Shown: one piece after another, positions 41,924 through 50,544 of the stretch | Position numbering within the stretch: position 1 is the first letter of the stretch | Layout of the letters: each line of letters begins with the position of its first letter | Assembly: GCF_013284245.2 (NCBI RefSeq) | Contig: NZ_CP085876.1 | Location: forward strand, 3,269,001 to 3,333,000 | Direction: 5' to 3' | DNA: 64,000 nt | From: Brevibacillus sp. DP1.3A | GTDB lineage: Bacteria > Bacillota > Bacilli > Brevibacillales > Brevibacillaceae | The notes under the pieces: model-generated | What the model was told of the DNA's origin: nothing | Seen by the model: only the letters and a program-made list of their open reading frames with translations | The model's database searches: none | Translations under genes and position numbers: made by a program

Positions 41924-42838
41924 TTGCAGGTGAAACAAGCGATGGATGAATTCTTGTTTTATATGGAGGTTGAACGCAATGTATCTGTGAATACGATACG
42001 TAGTTATGCGTACGATTTACATGTCTTTGACGCTTTTCTAACGAGGGTCCATGGAACATCGGAACTGGAACAAATTCGTAATTCGACGGTTCGGAGGTTC
42101 ATTCAAGACCAGGTCATTGAGCATCAGACACATCCGCGCACGCTGCAAAGGCGTATTTCCTGCTTAAAATCCTTCAGTCGTTTTTGTGCAAAGGAAAACT
42201 GGATATCGAACGATTTTATGGTTGGCATTCATGCACCGAAAACAGACAAAAAAGTACCGGTTTACATGAAGTTAATCGAATTACAGATGCTATTTCGTTT
42301 TTTAGAGAATGATCAGCGTAAGTTATCGTTACGGAATCATTTGATGTTTAAGCTATTGGCGACAACCGGGATGCGTCGCCAAGAATTAGTTGATTTGTCT
42401 TGGGGGCAAATTGATTTGGAATGGAATTCCATACGGATTCATGGGAAAGGTAATAAAGAACGTATACTCCCGCTGCATCCGATGGTGATTCCATTGATCA
42501 AGCAATACCAGGAACACTTGGAAACGTTTCAATTGCATACTTCCGAGCCAGTTTTTACGAATTACATGGGTCAACGGATAGATCCTCGCGGCTTACATCG
42601 GATCTTTAAGGAAGTTCTCCAAAATGCAGGCTTACCCCCTCACCGGTTTACACTGCACCATTTGCGACATACCTTCGCGACTCTGCTCTTGCGTTCCAAT
42701 GACGGGCCTTCAAAGGTAGATATTCGTACTCTACAAGAGCTTCTTGGCCATGAAAGTTTAGCGACTACGTCAGTTTATACCCATGTTGACTTGGAGCAAA
42801 AGAAAAAAGCAATCGAGACGCTAAAGTTTGAAAGTTAA
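41924..42838 (+). CDS. XerC/D-like tyrosine recombinase (solo integrase)
   Basis: A 304-aa protein from TTG 41924, 10 nt after AGGAGG; the longer frame upstream runs through the repeats. Domains: SAM-like core-binding 5-100 (MDEFLFYMEVERNVSVNTIR), catalytic 115-300 with R in TGMRRQEL, K in GKGNKER, HHLRH, LLGHES and Y in TSVYTHV, all six active-site positions. It cuts and rejoins DNA through a 3'-phosphotyrosine. Its size and N-terminus suit Xer-like element integrases, not the housekeeping XerC/D. It is the first of five recombinases in the island. A terminator follows. Confidence 0.9.
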   Translation: MQVKQAMDEFLFYMEVERNVSVNTIRSYAYDLHVFDAFLTRVHGTSELEQIRNSTVRRFIQDQVIEHQTHPRTLQRRISCLKSFSRFCAKENWISNDFMVGIHAPKTDKKVPVYMKLIELQMLFRFLENDQRKLSLRNHLMFKLLATTGMRRQELVDLSWGQIDLEWNSIRIHGKGNKERILPLHPMVIPLIKQYQEHLETFQLHTSEPVFTNYMGQRIDPRGLHRIFKEVLQNAGLPPHRFTLHHLRHTFATLLLRSNDGPSKVDIRTLQELLGHESLATTSVYTHVDLEQKKKAIETLKFES

Positions 42839-42843
42839 CCAAA

Positions 42844-42890
42844 TAACCTCACCTCTAGTTTAAAGAACATAGAAGTGAGGTTTCTATATT
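42844..42890 (+). terminator. Terminator of the solo integrase
   Basis: AACCTCAC/GTGAGGTT, an 8-bp stem extended by TCTA/TAGA, then TTCTATATT. Confidence 0.7.
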
Positions 42891-43258
42891 GTCATTTCAG
42901 TTCATGAAATTGCTATTTTATGTACCGATATTCAATGATAATAAAAATCTTACATTACAATTTAATACTTTTATTATTTCCCTATTTTTTTTACAAGTAT
43001 CATTGTTGAAAAATGGTATCTTACATTCCATCCACAACCGTCACACTACACATTGTACGTTACATCTTTTGAACAACACTTTGAATTATTTCAATCACTC
43101 TTCTGTCCTCCTTCGTATCTTTTAGGTCAAGTCATTGATAAATTTATATATACACATTGAAATTGTGTTTCTTTGTTATGGTGACCTACTTCTAGTCCGA
43201 ACACTCTACTTAACCTAAATGGTAAAAGCGCTTAGGACTTATTCCCCCGCTCCTTTGA
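42891..43258. other. AT-rich intergenic region between recombinases
   Basis: No clear gene. On the minus strand near 43111 AAGGAGG is followed by GTG and a 12-codon ORF (MIEIIQSVVQKM), too short to judge. Several ATGTAA/TTACAT words recur between 42950 and 43070. No terminator for the minus-strand recombinase was identified. Confidence 0.35.
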
Positions 43259-44395
43259 TTAACCTTGAACTAATCCTTTTTGAATCAAAATAACTGCGAG
43301 TTCAGGATCGGTATTAAGCAAATTCAGTAACATGTCCCTTGAAAGAAAATGAGTCGTATCCACTGTATTTCCGAGTTCAGCTTCAAAACTACGGTCTAGA
43401 TTCTGAACTTGATTAGCTTCCTCAGGTTGATGGGACAATTCATCTTCGATACGTGTTAATTCCTTTTGAAGTAGTCGTATATGTCGTCCATAACGTCGAA
43501 TATAGAACTGTAAATTGTCTTGTTCAGAGTGCCCTAACAGAAATTTTATTGCTGCCAGTTCTAACCCCCGCTCGCTTAGAATTGTGCTTATAGTAGCTCT
43601 GAAACCATGGGGCGTCACACGTTGATCATTCTTCCAACCCAAATCATGACATATGCGATTCGTCAGACGATTGAGTGCTTTGTCTCCTAATGCCTGACCA
43701 GCTAAGCCAAATAAGAGCTTGTCACGAGGGTGTAGTTGATGATTACTGACATGCTGTTCAATCTCTTTTAGGAGTTTGGGTGGTAATGGTATGATCTGCA
43801 CTTTATGTTTGGTATTAATTTTTTTAAAACTATGAGTAACACGTAATAATGATTTTTCGAAGTCAACATGTTCGACTCGTAAATCGGTAAGTGTTTCGTT
43901 ACGTAATCCGGTAAACATTAACATTCGAATAGTGGTACTAACATGAGATTCAGAGCTCTGTGTATTTCTTAATTCATCTGCGTACCTATATACTTTCCTA
44001 AGTTCCTCCCATTCTAATATCCTGGAGTGATGTTCTGTCTTCCCAAGTGGAATGTCAACCGCTTTAAAACAATTTTGATTGACAATACCAAGGTTCCGAT
44101 AGAAGGAGAAGATTGATGATAAGCTCGCAATTCTACGTTTAATAGTGCTACTCGCTACTCCATTATCACGCAGGCTCTTTATCCATCGTTGTATATGGTG
44201 GAGTTTACAATTTTCTAAATTGGGGTCGAGGTTACAGTCGGATAAGAATTCTTCAAACTGTATTACATCATTCTGATAACAAATAAATGTTGTTTCTGAC
44301 CAATTTTTATAATCTCGCATCCCTTCCAATGCCTCAGTAATTGTGGAACCTAAAAAAATCCTTTCTTCAATTGAGGTTTTAATATTTTCCATCAT
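43259..44395 (-). CDS. Tyrosine recombinase with C-terminal extension
   Basis: A 378-aa protein, ATG after AGGAAGG. Core-binding domain 15-125 (TTFICYQNDVIQFEEFL; SSTIKRRIASLSSIFSFYRN), catalytic domain 140-320 with R in TGLRNETL, K in INTKHKVQI (less certain), PHGFRATI (H-x-x-R), LLGHSEQ and Y in LQFYIRRYG. About 60 extra residues follow the Tyr (SHQPEEANQVQNLD, LLNLLNTDPELAVILIQKG). It runs opposite to the RIT trio. Two small minus-strand genes lie just upstream and may share its operon. Confidence 0.85.
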   Translation of the reverse strand: MMENIKTSIEERIFLGSTITEALEGMRDYKNWSETTFICYQNDVIQFEEFLSDCNLDPNLENCKLHHIQRWIKSLRDNGVASSTIKRRIASLSSIFSFYRNLGIVNQNCFKAVDIPLGKTEHHSRILEWEELRKVYRYADELRNTQSSESHVSTTIRMLMFTGLRNETLTDLRVEHVDFEKSLLRVTHSFKKINTKHKVQIIPLPPKLLKEIEQHVSNHQLHPRDKLLFGLAGQALGDKALNRLTNRICHDLGWKNDQRVTPHGFRATISTILSERGLELAAIKFLLGHSEQDNLQFYIRRYGRHIRLLQKELTRIEDELSHQPEEANQVQNLDRSFEAELGNTVDTTHFLSRDMLLNLLNTDPELAVILIQKGLVQG

Positions 44396-44543
44396 ATCTA
44401 ACCTTCCTGATACAAGATTTTTTCATAAATAAGCTTCGAGTTTCCAAACTGACGTCATTGAAGTTAAGATAACTTTTCAAGTCATTGTTAAGGCTAAAGT
44501 TAATGTATTAAAGGTATCTTCTTTCACTCTAAGCAATCGCAAA

Positions 44544-44573
44544 GAGGCCAAACGTAATAACGTTGGCCTTTTT
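44544..44573 (+). terminator. Orphan + strand terminator
   Basis: AGGCC-(A)-AACGT / ACGTT-GGCCT with one bulged A, followed by TTTTTC. No + strand gene is seen upstream, so it may end an unannotated small RNA (44396-44543) or be left from a lost gene. Confidence 0.6.
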
Positions 44574-44578
44574 CATGA

Positions 44579-44695
44579 CTAGCTTTTGTTTTCTAGTTTT
44601 TCAATCCATTCTGTGATAATTTGCAATGCGATTTCTCTTTGTTTCTTTTGGTAACTACATTCTTTTTGCTTTGATTCTACTTTGTTCGTTCGCAC
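44579..44695 (-). CDS. 38-aa small protein
   Basis: A GTG start 8 nt after GGGAGG on the minus strand opens a 38-codon ORF: VRTNKVESKQKECSYQKKQR, then EIALQIITEWIEKLENKS. It is strongly charged and helical. It lies between the 303-aa unknown gene and the 378-aa recombinase, all on the minus strand, and may be part of the same element. A tiny recombination directionality factor is one possibility, but nothing in the sequence proves it. Confidence 0.45.
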   Translation of the reverse strand: MRTNKVESKQKECSYQKKQREIALQIITEWIEKLENKS

Positions 44696-44777
44696 ATGGA
44701 CTACCTCCCATCTTGTTATAACTAGAAGGATATCCATGATTGAAATAGATTTACTTTTGGTTCTAAAAAAAACCAGA

Positions 44778-45686
44778 TTACAATGTATACATTCTTAACA
44801 TGGAAAGTTGTTCAACGTCTTCTAAGTGTGCAACAATTGATGGTTGGTCTTTACTGTCCGCAATGAGAAAACAGAGTTTGCGAAAGTTTACAAATGGAGT
44901 GCTGTAGGAATAAATGTAACGAAGTTCTTTGGGGAAAGCTGATTTAATTTTGATTAAATCGGCATAGGATAATTCAGAATCTGAGGGTACATATATTTCA
45001 ATCGTTACAAATTGATTAATTCGATAATCGACTCTCACTGGTAAAAAACTCCGGTCAAATGGAAACCAATCATTATCTCGAGTAATTTTAAACCCTTTAA
45101 TAATTCTCTTTACGTAGCGATGATTGCTTGTGAGCTGAGTCGTTCGTATCTGCTGAATAACTTCTTTTAAATTGCTCCTAGACATGACGTTAAGCTCTAA
45201 ACTGATTAAATACTCCATAAATTGTACTCCGTGGAAGTCGTTCCCCGTAATTTGATAGAGCGGTACATCGAGAATAATAGCTAGCTCGGCTTCATTATAT
45301 AAATTAACTTGCCTTGGCCAATCATCTTCTCTCGGGTTGTAGTTAAAGTAGTTAGCATAAAATGGACCACTAGCATTATTGAGATTATATAAGATATCCC
45401 GCTTCGTCAGTCCTAATGAGTCTTTTATATAACACAGTGCTCTCTTTTTTGGATTTTTCATAAGAAAATCAAGATAGAATATTTTAGTCGATAACAAAAA
45501 TGCCTCAGATGCATATTGCTCTTTGTGCACAGATCTATCTTCTTTATATTTGCTATAAGGGTAATCCTCAATTTTTTCTTTACCATTCTTAATAACCTTT
45601 CTTTCACCCTTGACGAGGTTAAAGGCTTGATCTAGATATTTATTTAAAAAATTACTCTGTCGTTTCTTTCTTCGATTGCTCGGCAT
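44778..45686 (-). CDS. Hypothetical protein of the mobile island
   Basis: A 302-aa soluble AT-rich gene, start taken at MPSNRRKK (45686); a Met-Val start 4 codons upstream is possible. N-terminus basic (NRRKKRQSNFLNKYLDQAFN). The middle part has KRALCYIKDSLGLTKRDILY and YNEAELAIILDVPLYQITG, of helix-turn-helix-like shape. The C-terminal third has strands (RVDYRINQFVTIEIYVPSDS). No family is known to me. It belongs to a minus-strand run with the 38-aa ORF and the recombinase, so a DNA-related element function is plausible. Confidence 0.6.
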   Translation of the reverse strand: MPSNRRKKRQSNFLNKYLDQAFNLVKGERKVIKNGKEKIEDYPYSKYKEDRSVHKEQYASEAFLLSTKIFYLDFLMKNPKKRALCYIKDSLGLTKRDILYNLNNASGPFYANYFNYNPREDDWPRQVNLYNEAELAIILDVPLYQITGNDFHGVQFMEYLISLELNVMSRSNLKEVIQQIRTTQLTSNHRYVKRIIKGFKITRDNDWFPFDRSFLPVRVDYRINQFVTIEIYVPSDSELSYADLIKIKSAFPKELRYIYSYSTPFVNFRKLCFLIADSKDQPSIVAHLEDVEQLSMLRMYTL

Positions 45687-45828
45687 CGTTATCACCAAGG
45701 CTAGGATAAAAGAAACTAGACTTTAATTTCCAACGTGGTCCCCAAAAAAACCAAAACCCCTTATTTACACCCACTTTGCTTATCTCTTTTTCTTGTTGTG
45801 GTCTATTTTTAATCCACGGGTTTTCCAT
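45652..45828 (-). CDS. Possible 58-aa protein overlapping the hypothetical gene
   Basis: From ATG 45828 the minus strand reads MENPWIKNRPQQEKEISKVG, then an aromatic stretch (KGFWFFWGPRWKLKSSFFYP), and ends 35 nt inside the next gene in another frame. Such overlaps are common in element operons. There is no good ribosome binding site, so confidence is low. Confidence 0.35.
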   Translation of the reverse strand: MENPWIKNRPQQEKEISKVGVNKGFWFFWGPRWKLKSSFFYPSLGDNDAEQSKKETTE

Positions 45829-45863
45829 GTCTATAAAAAGACAAAATGACAACCAAGAGCAAT

Positions 45864-46148
45864 ATGAACTTGAATATAGGGGATGAAAAGCCTCTCCTCC
45901 TTGGTGATGAACTTTATTTGGGTAAAGTGCATCTGCGTATTGAGAAAACAAAACGTAAGTATATGGGAAAAAATGGGTGTATTTTGGGCATAATGATCAA
46001 AAGAGGAACAAAAAAGCCCACCTTTTTGCAGAATTTTATTCTCCAAAAAAATGGACAGACCTATCCTGTAATATTAATTGTCCGACAAACGGACTTCCTG
46101 TTAACTCAACCGCAGACCTCTAAGGTCGCCAATAGTGAACAAATCTAA
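45864..46148 (+). CDS. Possible small protein upstream of the RIT trio
   Basis: A 94-residue frame from ATG 45864: MNLNIGDEKPLLLGDELYLG, KTKRKYMGKNGCILGIMIKR, PVILIVRQTDFLLTQP. Composition is protein-like, but the ribosome binding site is poor, and another frame on the minus strand is also open here. It lies 75 nt before the first recombinase of the trio. Unrecognised. Confidence 0.3.
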   Translation: MNLNIGDEKPLLLGDELYLGKVHLRIEKTKRKYMGKNGCILGIMIKRGTKKPTFLQNFILQKNGQTYPVILIVRQTDFLLTQPQTSKVANSEQI

Positions 46149-46223
46149 ATATGATTTTAGCATGAATTCGATTCATTCTTCAATAAGTAATTCACATATG
46201 ATCAATTAGTAGAGGTGATTTCA

Positions 46224-47552
46224 ATGCTTAAAGCACATGTTGTGACAATGACCAAATACTGTCCTCCCCCGAAAAAAACAAGATTTTCTAAAGCTGTCCC
46301 CCACCATTTTCAACAGTATCTGTTTCAGCTTGAATCTGATGGATTCAGTCATGTAACAATTCGTAATAGAGAACGTTATGTACGAAAGTTATACTTATTT
46401 CTCGCAGAGCAAATGGGTATTTCAGAAAGTGAAATGGAAGACAATTTTCCTTTAATAACATTGAGCCATGTAAGAGAATATGAAAAACATATAAACGAGT
46501 TAGTGCAAAAGGGAAAGCTTGCATTAAGATCAAGAAGTTTCCCCCTTCTTGCTACAGAAGAATTCATTGACTATCTTTTTAAAAAGCAAGTTTTGAGTTT
46601 TCAATTTCGACGACTTCAGAATTCAAAGAGGAGAAGTTCTAATCCAATTCCACCGATTGTCGATGAGTTCATTGAATATTTAACTCAAAAAAACTATAGC
46701 AGTCTAGCTCAACATAGAACCTCCGTTATGAGGTTTGTCTCGTTTGTCAACCAGTCCCACCCTAATGGCGTATTAACGAAAATTAATCGTAATCATATTA
46801 GTGAATATGAACAGTTTCTTAAAAATAGAATCGTAAATGAACAGCTTACTCCTGCTTCTGCATACCAATATTTGCTTAGTTTAAAACTCTTTCTTGGATT
46901 TCTATCAGATAAACAAATAATCATGTTTACCTACGTAATTCCACAACATTTAGTAGCTCAGGGCAAGCGTGCTAACGAATATGTTCCTAAGGAGGATATT
47001 ATTCGCTTGTTACAATCGATACAAAAAATACCTAGGCATTATGGTAGGAACATGGCTATCTTCTTACTTATACTGGATACCGGATGCAGACCGATCGAAA
47101 TTGCCAATTTAAAGTTGAGCGATGTCAATATATCAGAAATGACTGTGTCTCTCTTCAGTAAAAAATCTGGTCAACGCAAGCTGAAAGTCGATCCAGTAGT
47201 GATGAAGGCCCTCAAACTATACATCTTACAGAGAGAAAAAGAATGTGTCGATCACGATTCCTTTTTTCTCAAGGATACGGGAGAGCCATTAACGGTAAAA
47301 ATAGTTAATCAAGTATTTGCAAAGGCAAATAAGAATGCATTCGGCAAGGCCCTTTATTCCGCAAAAGCGCTTCGTCATACCTATGCAACCAATGCGCTCG
47401 ATAATCATAACAATTTTGATCAAACATCTAAAACAATGGGACATAAGTATTGGGTATCTACGATGTACTACCTCCATCGTTCACACAAGAGATTACTTAA
47501 TAATACTCTTGCTTACGACCCTACTACTTTTATCAATAGAGGTGATTTATAA
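46224..47552 (+). CDS. Tyrosine recombinase, RIT first gene
   Basis: A 442-aa protein, ATG 8 nt after AGAGG. It has a long N-terminus with two SAM-like core-binding regions (residues 20-110 and about 140-235, RTSVMRFVSFVNQSHPNGVL), then a catalytic domain with R in DTGCRPIEI, K in SGQRKLKV, KALRHTYAT, MGHKYW and Y in TMYYLHRSH. The box II His is replaced by Lys (K-A-L-R-H), an unusual change that may lower or alter activity. Its stop overlaps the next gene's ATG (TAATG), so they are coupled. Confidence 0.85.
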   Translation: MLKAHVVTMTKYCPPPKKTRFSKAVPHHFQQYLFQLESDGFSHVTIRNRERYVRKLYLFLAEQMGISESEMEDNFPLITLSHVREYEKHINELVQKGKLALRSRSFPLLATEEFIDYLFKKQVLSFQFRRLQNSKRRSSNPIPPIVDEFIEYLTQKNYSSLAQHRTSVMRFVSFVNQSHPNGVLTKINRNHISEYEQFLKNRIVNEQLTPASAYQYLLSLKLFLGFLSDKQIIMFTYVIPQHLVAQGKRANEYVPKEDIIRLLQSIQKIPRHYGRNMAIFLLILDTGCRPIEIANLKLSDVNISEMTVSLFSKKSGQRKLKVDPVVMKALKLYILQREKECVDHDSFFLKDTGEPLTVKIVNQVFAKANKNAFGKALYSAKALRHTYATNALDNHNNFDQTSKTMGHKYWVSTMYYLHRSHKRLLNNTLAYDPTTFINRGDL

Positions 47553-48676
47553 TGGATATTTTCTCCAAATATAACTACGAAGAGATATGTGTTGACTTAG
47601 GAATTAATATAGAAGATTTACTCTGCCTGATAGAGAAAAAAACTATCCCAAAGCAGATTGAAAGAGCAGAATATACGATTGTACATGTAACTGAAAAATT
47701 CAAAAAACTAATTAAACAACAGCAAGTAAACGGAAGGAAGTCGTTGCAAACAGTTCGATACTACATAAACTTTATAAACAGATTCGAACAGTTCGTCTAC
47801 AAGGTAAATCCGGAGATGAGTATCTATTCACTGAATGAGTCACTCTTTGATGATTTTCTTTTGACCTGTCAACCTCGACAAGAAACTGTTCTTTCGCCAG
47901 GTACTATTAATACATATATAGGTATTTTGAGACGACTGTTATCCTTTGCCCATTATGAGGGATATCTCGACAAAGATTTACGATATCGTTTTGAGAGGCA
48001 TAGCACGAAATTGCTCCCTAGGTACTATCAAGATAGCCATCTTAAAGCGATGCTGGAAATGACTAAGAGAAAAACTCATGCTTATCTTTGGAGTACAATC
48101 TTGTGGTTCTTGCTAGGAACTGGTTGTAGAGTAAGTGAACTGATTAATGTGCGGGTAAAGGATTTTGATATCGAAACAAACCTCCTTTATACAGTTGGGA
48201 AAGGAAGAAAAGAGCGCTATATCCCCATTTATCCTCATATTAAAGAAATCGTACTAGAATACTTGTATTTAACTGGTGTTAAAGAATGGAACAAAGGTCT
48301 GACCGGATATCTATTTGCCCGAGATCACGGGGTTAAACGTGAGAGGAAGTTATCTGTCAGAAGTGTCCAATATCAGGTCCATGATATCATAACCAAGCTT
48401 GGGTTTGATCGTCGCTTCAATGTTCATTCTTTCCGTCACACATTTGCCGTTAACTGTCTACGTGCAGGTATGAAAATTGAGTATTTGAGTCAAATCCTCG
48501 GTCACGATAATCCCGCTACAACCTACACGTACATTCAACTTCTGCCTATTGATCTTAAGTCTGAGATTATGAACAAATTCCCGTTTCCGCTTGAAAAGCT
48601 AGTGCATCAAATCTACGGTACAGGAGTGTATGAACATGGACAACATTCAGATGGAGATAGACCGATTTATCATTAG
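47552..48676 (+). CDS. Tyrosine recombinase, RIT second gene
   Basis: A 374-aa protein. The first 45 residues look like a small extra domain (YEEICVDLGINIEDLLCLIE); the core-binding domain is at 50-160 and the catalytic domain at 165-345 with R in GTGCRVSEL, K in GKGRKERY, HSFRHTF, ILGHDN and Y in TTYTYIQL. All active-site residues are present. After the Tyr there are about 50 residues ending YEHGQHSDGDRPIYH, which overlap the third gene. The complete catalytic set suggests that this is the main active subunit. Confidence 0.9.
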   Translation: MDIFSKYNYEEICVDLGINIEDLLCLIEKKTIPKQIERAEYTIVHVTEKFKKLIKQQQVNGRKSLQTVRYYINFINRFEQFVYKVNPEMSIYSLNESLFDDFLLTCQPRQETVLSPGTINTYIGILRRLLSFAHYEGYLDKDLRYRFERHSTKLLPRYYQDSHLKAMLEMTKRKTHAYLWSTILWFLLGTGCRVSELINVRVKDFDIETNLLYTVGKGRKERYIPIYPHIKEIVLEYLYLTGVKEWNKGLTGYLFARDHGVKRERKLSVRSVQYQVHDIITKLGFDRRFNVHSFRHTFAVNCLRAGMKIEYLSQILGHDNPATTYTYIQLLPIDLKSEIMNKFPFPLEKLVHQIYGTGVYEHGQHSDGDRPIYH

Positions 48677-49610
48677 TGCCAAACTGTCTCATACGACTAA
48701 GCAGAGATACTGCAAATATCTTGACGAGTTTACAAAGTACCTTTCCTATTTAACTAACACAAACCTTGAAGATCTTCATTATGAGAGAATTTATAGAATC
48801 CATAGTCAGTCAGGAGCATTTCTATGTTACAAACCTATAGATGCTTATTTGCTTGATAAGTACCTTACTACTCACATTGAGAAAGGATACAATTGGCTGC
48901 GTTTATCAAAAAGCGCAATGAGCAGTCTATTTAATTATCTTCACAGAAGGTACGATTTTCCCAATCTGGTTAAAAAGATGACTTTTAATCCAAAAGATTA
49001 TCGAACTGTAAAAAGACCTCAACGAATTCTTAGTAGACGTGAGATCCTTCTTTTTCTTCAAAGCCTGATCAAGCACAGCAAAGATTTAAAAAGAGATGTG
49101 CTTCTCTTCTCGCTTTTACTCTCTACGGGCATGAGAATTTCCGAAGCGTTAAATTTAAAGGTAAGTCACGTTAACTGTACGGATGATGCGGTTTTTCTTA
49201 CTAAAACAAAAACCAAGGTACAGCGAATGGTTATGTTAAGAGATTCGTTTGGTTTAGCCATTAATGAATATGTAAGGGTGAATCGTTTATCCGATAATGA
49301 TTACCTTTTTAGCACTCAAGGCAATAGGCAATTTACTCGGGTTGAGGTACAAACTCTTCTAAACAATTTTCTAATGATGAGCGGTCTTGAGCCGATTAAT
49401 TTGCATGGCTTGAGACATTCATTTGCCACACTTATGTTTGAAAGCGGAAGCGAGTTATTGGTGATTCAGCAATTGTTAGGTCATAGTGCCTTAGGTTCGA
49501 CTAAAACATATGTCCATCCCAATTATATTAGGAATTACGGCGTGGAGATAAAAGAGAACCAAACGGTGTATAGAATTGCAAAAGACCTCTTGATGGAGTC
49601 GGATAAATGA
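48636..49610 (+). CDS. Tyrosine recombinase, RIT third gene
   Basis: A 324-aa protein. ATG 48636 is 9 nt from AGGAG; another Met two codons before is also possible. Core-binding domain 10-125 (HTTKQRYCKYLDEFTKYLSY), catalytic 135-305 with R in STGMRISEAL, K in TKTKVQRM, HGLRHSF, LLGHSA and Y in STKTYVHP. It starts inside the second gene. Complete active site. The three proteins differ strongly from each other, so they have separate roles, perhaps one per strand-exchange position. Confidence 0.9.
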   Translation: MDNIQMEIDRFIISAKLSHTTKQRYCKYLDEFTKYLSYLTNTNLEDLHYERIYRIHSQSGAFLCYKPIDAYLLDKYLTTHIEKGYNWLRLSKSAMSSLFNYLHRRYDFPNLVKKMTFNPKDYRTVKRPQRILSRREILLFLQSLIKHSKDLKRDVLLFSLLLSTGMRISEALNLKVSHVNCTDDAVFLTKTKTKVQRMVMLRDSFGLAINEYVRVNRLSDNDYLFSTQGNRQFTRVEVQTLLNNFLMMSGLEPINLHGLRHSFATLMFESGSELLVIQQLLGHSALGSTKTYVHPNYIRNYGVEIKENQTVYRIAKDLLMESDK

Positions 49611-49629
49611 AGATGAATGAATTTTAAAG

Positions 49630-49699
49630 GTGCATACCAACAGTTCGGTCCAAAGCTCCCGTACAAGTCCTAGGCTCTACCCAGTTCGTTGCCTTGCAC
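49630..49699. repeat. Imperfect inverted repeat beyond the RIT trio
   Basis: GTGCATACCAAC (49630-49641) and GTTGCCTTGCAC (49688-49699) match at 9 of 12 positions as an inverted repeat, 46 nt apart; inside, CAGTTCG occurs twice as a direct repeat (49641 and 49682). A candidate RIT end or recombination site. Confidence 0.35.
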
Positions 49700-49735
49700 A
49701 TTACTGGAAGTAAGGGTCAGCATCAACCATAATGG

Positions 49736-50242
49736 TTACAAAGAGAATGTAATCAGCTGTTTATGAGCATCCTCGTATCTTTCCTTGATGACATGCGTGC
49801 CATCCTCGTCTATTGAATTTCTTACCTCGCGCCAATCCTCGTCCAGATGAACGTCCGAACGCCAGCCAGTTACCAGCGCAAGGTCGTTTAAATGGTGGTT
49901 GGTGATAATTCTTCGTTCATTCAAGCCTTGGGATTGGCCGAGACCAGGAATTGGACAGAATAAATGATCATAACCAAGTGTTCTCATCGCAGGCAAGGTC
50001 AAGTCGTAGAGCAGCGCCGCTGGCGGTTATTTGCGGTACTTTGGTACCTTCGACGTCCCGGCCATCATTACTGTCCCTGCAACAAGCTGCCATGGATTCG
50101 TGATACGGACATCAGTGAGTAAAAAAAATCGTGGACGTCCATATTGGAGTCGATGTGCTCTCAAGTGGTCGTCCAAATACACCACTCTACTACGTATCAT
50201 TGAGATTATTACGAAACGTTCATCTTCGAATTTATAATACAA
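49736..50242 (-). pseudogene. Broken gene of unknown family
   Basis: The minus strand has two protein-like frames in sequence: 50242-50027 (VVYLDDHLRAHRLQYGRPRF, FLLTDVRITNPWQLVAGTVM) and 50002-49736 (MRTLGYDHLFCPIPGLGQSQ, NERRIITNHHLNDLALVTGW, EDGTHVIKERYEDAHKQL). GC is higher than in the recombinases and codon use is closer to the BGC. I read them as one gene split by a frameshift near 50015, with its start lost. I do not recognise the family. Between here and 50478 only a further short minus-strand frame (INYLTNTAPMINFKRVSRIL) is seen. Confidence 0.4.
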
Positions 50243-50477
50243 ATGGAGCGAGGTTTATTCCACCCACTCACCTATTGAACAAGAGGACACATAACAATGA
50301 TTATGGAACGCAATTACTGATATTCTCAAGTTAAGGAACCAAAAACTGATGTGTCAAAATCAACATGCAGATGCCTATCCCTCAAAATTCTAGAGACTCG
50401 CTTGAAGTTGATCATTGGAGCCGTGTTCGTTAAATAGTTGATTTCCAATCTCCTCGGTGTCGTAGCACTAAAAGAAA

Positions 50478-50530
50478 GAAACCTCGTAGCTTCTAAGGAT
50501 GTGATATGATCCGCTACGAGGTTTCTTCTT
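50478..50530 (-). terminator. Terminator at the end of the biosynthetic operon
   Basis: GAAACCTCGTAGC/GCTACGAGGTTTC, a 13-bp perfect stem with a 22-nt loop; on the minus strand TTTCTTTCTTTT follows. It marks the 3' end of the NRPS operon. Confidence 0.8.
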
Positions 50531-50544
50531 TTGTTCAATCGCTC

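Larger units (their letters stand above)
46224..49610 (+). mobile_element. Recombinase-in-trio (RIT)-type element core
   Basis: Three consecutive tyrosine recombinases on one strand with overlapping ends (1 nt, then 41 nt). This gene order, with three different recombinases and no cargo, is the defining feature of RIT elements and is also related to the tnpA-tnpB-tnpC set of Tn554. I could not define terminal repeats. An imperfect inverted repeat just downstream (49630-49699) is a candidate end. Confidence 0.75.

Noticed and set aside
41924..42838. Housekeeping XerC/XerD
   Set aside because: It lies in an AT-rich island with four other recombinases and has its own upstream repeats.
42889..43125. 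78-codon ORF in the AT-rich gap
   Set aside because: No ribosome binding site; composition of low-complexity AT-rich DNA.
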